This document shows positions 1-5,977 of a stretch of 20,089 bases of DNA, piece after piece. Position 1 is the first letter of the stretch. Each line of letters opens with the position of its first letter. A program made the position numbers and the translations under genes. The DNA is from REEP01 sp964603915 (lineage in GTDB: Bacteria > Pseudomonadota > Alphaproteobacteria > Rhodospirillales > Defluviicoccaceae): the NCBI GenBank assembly GCA_964603915.1, contig CAZRWU010000041.1, positions 1-20,089 of the forward strand, read 5' to 3'. The notes beneath the pieces were generated by a model that was not told the DNA's origin, searched no databases, and saw nothing but the letters and a program-made list of their open reading frames with translations.

Positions 1-191
1 AGCGAAGCGCGATTGAGGGTGGGGTTCCCCTCTCCTGCAATCTCACTGGAGGCGTTTTTGTCAACCAATCCGCGGCATTCAGCGATTATCATGGCACGGG
101 GGCCAACCCTTCCGCGAATACCTGCCTGACCGACAGCGATTTCGTGGCTGGGCGCTTCACGATCGTGCAAAGCCGACGACACGCCGCTTAA
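1..191 (+). CDS. C-terminal fragment of an unrecognised protein
   Basis: The frame beginning at base 3 stays open from the window edge to a TAA at 189-191, giving 62 residues; the start lies outside the window. The residues are rich in Gly, Ser, Thr and Asn and include two Cys (in the stretches LSCNL and NTCLT), which would suit a secreted protein with a disulfide, but this is inference. I recognise no family. The other two plus frames either contain early stops or read as Arg/Pro-rich sequence typical of wrong frames in GC-rich DNA, which favours this one. It ends 26 bases before the thioesterase start on the same strand, so the two could be co-transcribed. Confidence 0.4.
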   Translation, partial: RSAIEGGVPLSCNLTGGVFVNQSAAFSDYHGTGANPSANTCLTDSDFVAGRFTIVQSRRHAA

Positions 192-217
192 GACAATACG
201 CGGCCTGAAGGCAATTC

Positions 218-664
218 ATGAGCCAAGGAGAAAGCGACACCCGCAGCCAATCGCCACCTGAAACCCCTCGCTCCGGTTACCAGAAATTAATGGGGTACCG
301 GCTTGTGCACTGGAGCGAGGGTCTCGCCGTTGCCGAACTGGCTGTCGGTACCCAGCATCTCAACCGTGACGGCGTTCTGCACGGGGGTGTGCTGATGTCG
401 CTGGTCGATACCGTCTGCGGCTACGCCGGCTGCTTCAGCACCGAGCCGAGCCGCAGACGGCGCGCTCTTACCCTGTCGCTGACAACGAGCTTCACCGCCC
501 CGGTAACCGGGGGAGTTTTGAAGGCGATCGGGCGGGTCCGGTTCGGAGGCAGCCGGACCTTCTTTAGCGATGCCGAGGTTCTCGACCAAAAGGACAATGT
601 CGTCGCCATCGGCCAGGGGACCTTTCAGTATCGCCGCGACCACCGCAGCCAGGGCATGCGCTAA
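218..664 (+). CDS. PaaI-like hotdog-fold thioesterase
   Basis: This 148-residue protein has the length and pattern of the PaaI/YdiI-type acyl-CoA thioesterases, which hydrolyse acyl- or aryl-CoA in the cytoplasm. The hotdog signature is clear: HGG at residues 55-57 opens the central helix and Asp64 sits nine residues after His55, the usual place of the catalytic acid. The first ~20 residues are polar and probably disordered. The start ATG has an AAGG about six bases upstream. Its TAA stop overlaps the TAG stop of the convergent zinc-ribbon gene within the four bases CTAA, so no terminator separates them. The substrate cannot be told from sequence. Two more members of the same superfamily lie at the right end of the window. 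Confidence 0.87.
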   Translation: MSQGESDTRSQSPPETPRSGYQKLMGYRLVHWSEGLAVAELAVGTQHLNRDGVLHGGVLMSLVDTVCGYAGCFSTEPSRRRRALTLSLTTSFTAPVTGGVLKAIGRVRFGGSRTFFSDAEVLDQKDNVVAIGQGTFQYRRDHRSQGMR

Positions 665-1827
665 CCGCCGGCGGCGAAGATTGCGGCGGCAATGGCAAGA
701 AGAATGAGGGCAAGGACGACGGCGACGGCGATCTTGACCCAGCTATAGGGTCGCTCGCCCTGGACAAGGCCGGTCCGGCCGTTGACGCAAAGCCTGTAGC
801 TCTTGCCGCCGAACAGATACGCGCCAAGCCAGCATGGCAGCAGAATGTGCTTGAACGTCCGATTGGCGTGTTCGACATCCATGCGTTCGATCTGCTGCAT
901 GTCGCCGCCGATGGCGAGGCGAACATCGGCGGCGATGCGCGCTTGCATCTTGGCTGACGCCACGGCGAAACCTTCCTCGAGCCCGATCTGGTACGCCTCG
1001 GCCTGAAAGCCGGTGATGAACTGCGGTGTATAAGGCTTGAGATCGCCAAGATCCCAAGGCTCGAGACGGTCGGTCATCCAACTCGGCAAGGAACGGCTGG
1101 CGAGAACCAGGACGTCGTCGAAGTGCCGGCTCACTTCGCCGCTCACCGGCCGCCAGCGGACCTTCTGCACCATCTGGGTTCGGGTCACCATCCGGCCGTT
1201 GACCGTGTTGCGGACCTGGACGGGCGCCATGTAGAAATCGCCGCGACGGCCGCGATACCGGGTGCGGGTGAAACTGTCGAAGGTCCAATACGGCAGATAG
1301 ACTCCGGCCAAGCGACCCTCGTCGCGGGCATAGATCTTCAGCCGGTTCGGAGCGAACCAAAGGCCCTTCAGCCACTGGGCGACCCGCTGCCGCGCCTCGC
1401 GGTCGCTGATCGCGAAAGGCAGGAGCGCCGCCGGCTTGAGCTGCCGGTGCACGCCGGTGTCGGTGACGATCGAATGACCGCAAAATGGGCACGACCCGGC
1501 GTGGCGGTCGGCATCGAAGCTGAACTCCGCGGCGCAACTTTTGCATTTAACTGTTTGGCTTTCTTCAACCGGAACGTCCGAGAGGCCTTGAGCCAGCGCC
1601 GTCTCGAGACACTTCTCGACGATTTCGCTGGGAGCCACCACGATCGGGTTGCTATGCCCGCAGTAAGCGCAGCTTACCTGCTCGGTCCCCGGAGCATAGG
1701 CGAGCACCGCGCCGCATTGCTCGCAAGCAAATTGCGCCTCGCGTCCCGCCGCCGGCTGCGGATCCACGCCCCGCTCGACCGGCGCAGCCGCGGGACGCGA
1801 GCCCCACGGACCCAGCTTGAACGGCAT
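661..1827 (-). CDS. Double zinc-ribbon protein with C-terminal membrane helix (YdjG-like)
   Basis: Taken from the ATG at 1827, this is 388 residues. Two CxxC...CxxC zinc ribbons lie near the N-terminus: Cys35/38/53/56 and Cys95/98/113/116, of the type seen in TFIIB and PriA zinc-binding regions. A ~200-residue soluble part with no motif known to me follows. A single hydrophobic helix at about residues 364-386 would anchor the protein by its tail. An upstream GTG/ATG frame to 1902 exists, but it would overlap the SPFH gene by 47 bases and adds only Arg-rich sequence, so I prefer 1827 even though its Shine-Dalgarno is weak. It is last in the minus-strand operon. In Bacillus, a zinc-ribbon membrane protein (YdjG) is encoded beside an SPFH protein (YdjI) and PspA, so a role in recruiting the SPFH partner to the membrane is a reasonable inference. 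It is not a helicase: no ATPase motifs are present. Confidence 0.8.
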   Translation of the reverse strand: MPFKLGPWGSRPAAAPVERGVDPQPAAGREAQFACEQCGAVLAYAPGTEQVSCAYCGHSNPIVVAPSEIVEKCLETALAQGLSDVPVEESQTVKCKSCAAEFSFDADRHAGSCPFCGHSIVTDTGVHRQLKPAALLPFAISDREARQRVAQWLKGLWFAPNRLKIYARDEGRLAGVYLPYWTFDSFTRTRYRGRRGDFYMAPVQVRNTVNGRMVTRTQMVQKVRWRPVSGEVSRHFDDVLVLASRSLPSWMTDRLEPWDLGDLKPYTPQFITGFQAEAYQIGLEEGFAVASAKMQARIAADVRLAIGGDMQQIERMDVEHANRTFKHILLPCWLGAYLFGGKSYRLCVNGRTGLVQGERPYSWVKIAVAVVLALILLAIAAAIFAAGG

Positions 1828-1855
1828 TGGCGGGTCGACCGTCCGATGCGGTGGT

Positions 1856-2971
1856 TCAGACGTTCGGCAACGGCGGCGGCGTCGCGCCAAACAAGGGGAC
1901 AAGTTCGCCGACCGCCCTCGCCTCCTCCCAGCCCGCCATGCCCTCCGACCAGACCAGCGACGTTGGCGTCAGTCGTCCATCCCGTCGCTGCTGGCGAAGT
2001 TCGGCAAGGTCGAACGGGCCTTCGGGCTGACCCTCGCGCGCGACGTAGAACGCACGCGCTTCCGGGATGGGCGGCGGCGACCCGGCGGTTGGAGAAACCG
2101 CAGAACCGGGGGCGGATCCGCCAATCCCCTCGGCGAAATGCTTGGCCATCGCCATGCCCATGCCAAGTCCGACTCCTGCCCCTGCCCCACCGTCGGCCGG
2201 GTTGCTCGCCGCGGCTCGCATCGCTTCGGCCGCCTGGAACTGGGTGTAGCGGCGAAGATCGCCGATCACGCCCATCGATGTGCGGCGGTCCATAGCCTGC
2301 TCGACCTCGGGCGGCAGCGATACGTTCTCGACCAGGAGCTTCGTCAACTCCAAGCCGTAATTCGCGAACTCCGGCGCTATCCGGCCATGCACGAACTGGC
2401 CGAGCTGATCGTAATTGGCCGCCAGATCCATGACCGGAATTCCAGAGCTGGCAAGGACGGTGGCGAACCGAGCAACGATCAAATTGCGCAACTGGTCGGT
2501 GATCTGATCGGTGGTGAAGTGGCTGTCGGTTCCCACCATCTCCTTCAACAACAGAGCCGGATCGGCGACGCGGATTTCATATGTCCCAAAGGCGCGAAGG
2601 CGCACCGGCCCGAACTCGGCGTCGCGAAGGATCACAGGGTTGCGGGTTCCCCATTTCAAGTCCGGGAACCGGCGCATGTTGAAGAAATAGACCTCGGCCT
2701 TGAAGGGACTCTGAAAGCCGTGCGGCCAGCTTTGCAAGGTCGAAAGGATCGGCAGGTTGGCGGTCTTGAGTTCATACATGCCGGGCGTAAAAACGTCGGC
2801 GATTTCCCCTTCGTTGACGAAGACGGCCGACTGTCCTTCCCGAACCGTCAGCTTGGCGCCGAACTTGATCTCGTTCCGGTAACGCTCGAACCGCCAAACC
2901 AGTGTGTCGGTCGAGGAATCGGTCCATTCGATGACATCAACGAACTCGCCGAACAGCCGCTGCATGATCAC
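1856..2971 (-). CDS. SPFH/band-7 protein with C-terminal GYF_2-type domain (YdjI-like)
   Basis: This 371-residue protein has an SPFH (stomatin/prohibitin/flotillin) region at about residues 25-230. It belongs to the subgroup once annotated as 'virion core protein', which includes Bacillus YdjI. A Gly/Ala/Met-rich linker follows (about 255-305). Residues ~308-358 then form a GYF_2-like module (FYV...GPF...L...G...W...W), which usually binds proline-rich or partner peptides. No N-terminal transmembrane helix is seen, so membrane attachment probably needs a partner such as the zinc-ribbon protein. The start is read as GTG at 2971, with GAGGGG eight bases upstream; its GTG overlaps the telA TGA as GTGA, implying translational coupling. 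An ATG at 2965 is the alternative. SPFH proteins oligomerise into membrane microdomain scaffolds. Confidence 0.87.
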   Translation of the reverse strand: MIMQRLFGEFVDVIEWTDSSTDTLVWRFERYRNEIKFGAKLTVREGQSAVFVNEGEIADVFTPGMYELKTANLPILSTLQSWPHGFQSPFKAEVYFFNMRRFPDLKWGTRNPVILRDAEFGPVRLRAFGTYEIRVADPALLLKEMVGTDSHFTTDQITDQLRNLIVARFATVLASSGIPVMDLAANYDQLGQFVHGRIAPEFANYGLELTKLLVENVSLPPEVEQAMDRRTSMGVIGDLRRYTQFQAAEAMRAAASNPADGGAGAGVGLGMGMAMAKHFAEGIGGSAPGSAVSPTAGSPPPIPEARAFYVAREGQPEGPFDLAELRQQRRDGRLTPTSLVWSEGMAGWEEARAVGELVPLFGATPPPLPNV

Positions 2972-4167
2972 GGCCGATGCCCCTCGATGGCTTTTGTCTG
3001 CGATTGAGGAGCGGCGCCCGCGCCCCGGGCCGACGCTGCGATCAGGCTCGCCTTCAGTTTCTCCTCGGCCTCGACCAACTGCGCTTCCGCCTCGCGCCGT
3101 CGCGCCTTGCCTTCATCGGCAATGCGCAAGGAATCCTCGATGGTGGCGATCAACTGATCGTTGGTGCGCTTGACCGTCTCGATATCGAAAACGCCGCGCT
3201 CGACCTGCTGGCGAACCTCGGCGTTGACGGTGCGTAGATTGTCCGCATTCTTCTCCAGAAGTTCATTGGTGAGGTCCGTCGCCGCCTTGACGGCGGTCGC
3301 CGCCTGCCCTGAGCGATAGATGGTGATCGCCGTGGCGAGCTGCTGGCGCCACAGCGGCACGGTGTTGGCCAGGGTCGAATTGATCTTGGTGATCAGAGAC
3401 TTGTCGTTCTCCTGGACGAGCCGGATCGACGGCAGGCTCTGCATCGTGACCTGGCGGGTGAGCAAAAGATCGTGCACCCGGCGTTCAAGATCGTCGCGCC
3501 GCGAGCGCAGATCGCGCAGATTCTGCGCCTCGATCACATTGTTCGACTCCTCCACGGTCTTGGCCAGAGCCGGAATCACCGTCTCATCGAGTTCCTGCAG
3601 CTTGGCGCGGCCCGCGGCGATGTACGCTTCGAGCGCGCGGAAATAGTCGAGATTGACGTCGTAGAGCTTGTCCAGCTTGGTGATGTCGGTGAGCAGGGTC
3701 GTCTTGTGCCGCTCGAGATCGGTGCTGATCGTATCGATCTGGTCGCGCACCTTTTCGTACTGATCGAGATACTCTTGCAACTTTGTCCGCATGCCGAACA
3801 GGCGGGCGAGAAATCCCGGTCGATCGCGCGGGTCGATCGCTTCAAACTTCAGTTCCCGCAGCTTCTTGACCATGCCGTTCAAGGCGTCGCCGGCCGGACC
3901 GATGTCCTTGGTGCGCACGGTCTCGAGCATCGAGTCCGACACCTCGGTCAGCTGTTGCTGAGCCTTCGAGCCGAAGAAGATGATCGAGTTGCTGTCCTGG
4001 ATATCAATTTCGCTCATCGCCTTGCGGACCTGTTCGGCGGACGATCCCTGAAGGTTGAGCTGAAGTCCCTCGACGAGTTCGCTCGACAACGCCTCGATAT
4101 TGCTGGCCAGTTGCTGCCGGGCGGGATCGACGACAGCCGGCGGAAGTTTATCGGGTGTTTCATTCAT
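2968..4167 (-). CDS. telA: TelA/KlaA-family toxic anion resistance protein
   Basis: The 399-residue product matches the TelA/KlaA family in length and character: almost entirely long charged helices with predicted coiled coils (about residues 130-240 and 330-385) and the family-typical stretch around LPSIRLVQENDKSLI. No signal peptide or membrane segment is visible, so it is cytoplasmic. Plasmid-borne members are linked to tellurite and other toxic-oxyanion resistance, but the biochemical activity is unknown, and chromosomal members pair with XpaC. The ATG at 4167 has GGAG seven bases upstream. It lies 40 bases downstream of xpaC and is coupled through GTGA to the SPFH gene, so the three probably act together at the envelope. 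Whether this locus confers tellurite resistance cannot be told from sequence. Confidence 0.9.
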   Translation of the reverse strand: MNETPDKLPPAVVDPARQQLASNIEALSSELVEGLQLNLQGSSAEQVRKAMSEIDIQDSNSIIFFGSKAQQQLTEVSDSMLETVRTKDIGPAGDALNGMVKKLRELKFEAIDPRDRPGFLARLFGMRTKLQEYLDQYEKVRDQIDTISTDLERHKTTLLTDITKLDKLYDVNLDYFRALEAYIAAGRAKLQELDETVIPALAKTVEESNNVIEAQNLRDLRSRRDDLERRVHDLLLTRQVTMQSLPSIRLVQENDKSLITKINSTLANTVPLWRQQLATAITIYRSGQAATAVKAATDLTNELLEKNADNLRTVNAEVRQQVERGVFDIETVKRTNDQLIATIEDSLRIADEGKARRREAEAQLVEAEEKLKASLIAASARGAGAAPQSQTKAIEGHRP

Positions 4168-4207
4168 CGTTTTACTCCAGGATCAGGTCGGCCCGACGGG
4201 CGCGCAG

Positions 4208-5092
4208 TTAATGGATACCTTCACGTTCGAGCTGTGTCTTCAAGACCTCGATCTGCACTTCGAGATCGAGGCTTTCATTGCGCCTGAGAATTTCCTGTTG
4301 CTCATCGAAAACCTTTTCGACGGTTTCCAGCACATGGCGGAAATTGTCGGCAAGCGGCGTGTTAACGAGATCACGCTGCTGGGCGCGATAACCGGTGACG
4401 ACATCCCGCGTGCCATCCAGATAGGTGACGAGAAACCGCCGCGCCCGGCGCAGGTCCCTGGGGTCCCTCTCGATCTGCTGCAGCACGCCCTGCGCGCTCT
4501 GCGTAATGCGCGCCAGACGCCTTTTCAGCTCGAGCGAGTGGATGCCGCGCGCTTCCGCCTCGATGGCGCGAACCTTGCTCCGGGCCTCCTCGAGAGCGCT
4601 AATGACCGCTTCGGTCCTCAATCCCGCTCTCTCGGCAAGGCCCGGATCAAGCCCCTTATCGCCGCGGGGATCGAGACCATAGGCGAGCACGCTGGCAAAT
4701 CCCATGAGACCGGCGGCGACAAGAGCGAGAATCAATGGCTGCCCGTCAGCCAGATAGGCCAGCGATAATGCGGCAAGCCCAACCAGTATCGATCCTGCGA
4801 GCTTGCGCGGCGGGGGCGCCTTGGTGATCGACCGCTCGGCGTATTCCATCGCGGCGATACGGCCGCGCCGAATCAGCCATGCCGCCGCCTGAAGCGCAGC
4901 GATGGCGCCAAGACTGCCAAGAGCCATCTCTGTCTCGCCGAAAACGAGCCCGATGATAAACGGCGTGACAGGCAGAAGCGTCGCGATGTGCAACGCCCAA
5001 GGGTGGCGACGAATGCGCGGCATCATGCCCGGCTCGGTGGCTTCGACGCGCGAGCCGATCCGCCGCGCGAAGGAACTTAGGGGTTCGCTCAT
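4208..5092 (-). CDS. xpaC: XpaC-family membrane protein ('5-bromo-4-chloroindolyl phosphate hydrolysis' family)
   Basis: This 294-residue protein has a short cytoplasmic-type N-terminus and four hydrophobic segments at about 33-51, 57-74, 98-115 and 119-138. A ~150-residue helical C-terminal domain follows, ending in the family-typical pattern of long helices (RRARRFLVTYLDGTRDV... and EVQIEVLKTQLEREG). XpaC proteins were named for an effect on X-phos hydrolysis in Bacillus; no phosphatase motif is visible here and the true role is unknown. The pairing with TelA directly downstream is a recurrent family arrangement. The ATG at 5092 has only a weak AGGG site. A possible 23-codon membrane microprotein gene ends 37 bases upstream on the same strand. 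Confidence 0.85.
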   Translation of the reverse strand: MSEPLSSFARRIGSRVEATEPGMMPRIRRHPWALHIATLLPVTPFIIGLVFGETEMALGSLGAIAALQAAAWLIRRGRIAAMEYAERSITKAPPPRKLAGSILVGLAALSLAYLADGQPLILALVAAGLMGFASVLAYGLDPRGDKGLDPGLAERAGLRTEAVISALEEARSKVRAIEAEARGIHSLELKRRLARITQSAQGVLQQIERDPRDLRRARRFLVTYLDGTRDVVTGYRAQQRDLVNTPLADNFRHVLETVEKVFDEQQEILRRNESLDLEVQIEVLKTQLEREGIH

Positions 5093-5129
5093 GCGTCGCG
5101 CCCTATCACGTCCATCATCCTCTCCGACC

Positions 5130-5201
5130 TCAAAATATCACCATCGTCGATAACAGCCAGAAGCCGAAAATGAGCATTGCCACACCGAGTCCGCGAGTCA
5201 T
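5130..5201 (-). CDS. Candidate 23-residue single-helix membrane microprotein
   Basis: On the minus strand an ATG at 5201-5199 is preceded by GAGGAAG at a normal ribosome-binding distance. It opens a frame of 23 codons ending in TGA at 5132-5130. After a short basic start (MTRGLG) the rest is one continuous hydrophobic segment of about 17-19 residues (AMLIFGFWLLSTMVIF), enough to span the membrane once. It sits 37 bases upstream of xpaC in the same direction and could be the first gene of the envelope-stress operon. A CATAAT hexamer (minus strand, 5243-5238) could be a -10 element, but I see no convincing -35. A chance hydrophobic frame cannot be excluded; the good Shine-Dalgarno site and the position are the reasons to list it. 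Confidence 0.45.
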   Translation of the reverse strand: MTRGLGVAMLIFGFWLLSTMVIF

Positions 5202-5585
5202 GCTGTCTTCCTCACAGCGCCGTTGATACTTCCCGGCATTATGTAGTCTGCAATGGACAATTTACCTACCGCCGTCCCGAAATTCGTATTCGAAGGGCCG
5301 GCTTCGCCGGAGTGCCGCCCTCCTCAAGGCGAGCCACGGGTCGTGGCGTCCCGTACGGCGGCGCCGACGAGAGGGGCGATAAAACCCGGCCGCGCAGCAG
5401 TTGACGCCATCGCTGGTCAAGGAACGTGGACATTGGCGCGGAGAGCGCGGCAAGTGCACGCAACCGTTGCCAAGAGGCAGGCCGCGCCGCCACAAGACGG
5501 GTCCGCCGGCACATCGGCGCGATCGGCATTGAAGGTCCCGCAAATCCATGGAAAGCTTGCAACACGATCTTCGGAGGACAGCCAT
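5202..5585. other. Intergenic region with no convincing gene (384 bases)
   Basis: This stretch separates the minus-strand XpaC operon from the plus-strand channel pair and must hold promoters for both. Open frames cross it, including an in-frame upstream extension of the membrane-protein gene, but their translations are Arg/Pro/Ala-rich and lack family character. It contains two small perfect hairpins: CCGGC-TTC-GCCGG near 5299-5311, and GCCACG-GGT-CGTGGC with arms at 5333-5338 and 5342-5347. Neither is followed by a T-run, so they are not ordinary intrinsic terminators. They could be structures in a long 5' leader of the channel mRNA. I recognise no riboswitch. Confidence 0.5.
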
Positions 5586-5969
5586 ATGAACCTCGAAAAG
5601 GTCATATTCGGGTTCTTCATAATTCTCGCCATGACGTTGAACTTCAGTTTCGTCTACGGCGAGATCGAGGATCCGGCGCATCACAACTTCATCGAGTTTT
5701 TCTTGGTGGTCGTCGTCAACATCATCGCCACCACCCTGAAGCTCGGCGACCGGACCCAGATCGGCGCGGTGCTCTTGGCCACCAGTCTTGTCGCCAATTT
5801 GCAGTTGATCACGGCGGCGGCGATCTGGACGAACGCCGTTCATATTTCCGGAACCGGGCTGCAAGCGGAATCCCTTGCCCTGATCGTCTCGCACGCGGCC
5901 GGAGCGCTGATCGCCAACATCGTTTCCGTCACCGTGTTCGTCGCAGAGACGCTCATGCTCCGGCGTTAG
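5586..5969 (+). CDS. Small four-helix membrane protein, probable partner of the downstream K+ channel (DUF6394-like)
   Basis: The start is the ATG at 5586, fixed by GGAGGA at 5573-5578 with a seven-base spacing; a longer in-frame ORF from 5253 has no such support. The 127-residue product has four hydrophobic segments at about 5-23, 34-51, 57-80 and 97-122. A polar acidic loop between the first two (GEIEDPAHHN) and a charged turn (LKLGDRTQ) are the main hydrophilic parts. I believe it belongs to the family named DUF6394, found beside TrkA-N/ion-channel genes, but I cannot verify the match here. Its TAG stop lies inside the Shine-Dalgarno region of the channel gene, so the two are translationally coupled. 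An accessory-subunit role is inference. Confidence 0.75.
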   Translation: MNLEKVIFGFFIILAMTLNFSFVYGEIEDPAHHNFIEFFLVVVVNIIATTLKLGDRTQIGAVLLATSLVANLQLITAAAIWTNAVHISGTGLQAESLALIVSHAAGALIANIVSVTVFVAETLMLRR

Positions 5970-5977
5970 GAGAGGTC

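Noticed and set aside
564..1049. 161-codon open frame on the minus strand inside the zinc-ribbon gene
   Set aside because: It lies in another frame of a gene with clear zinc ribbons, and its translation is Arg/Pro/Ser-rich, as expected for a wrong frame in GC-rich DNA.
1123..2295. 390-codon plus-strand open frame across the zinc-ribbon and SPFH genes
   Set aside because: It is antisense to two recognisable genes, with no motif of its own and extreme Arg/Pro content.
5253..5585. In-frame upstream extension of the small membrane protein
   Set aside because: The extension has no family character, while GGAGGA directly precedes the ATG at 5586.
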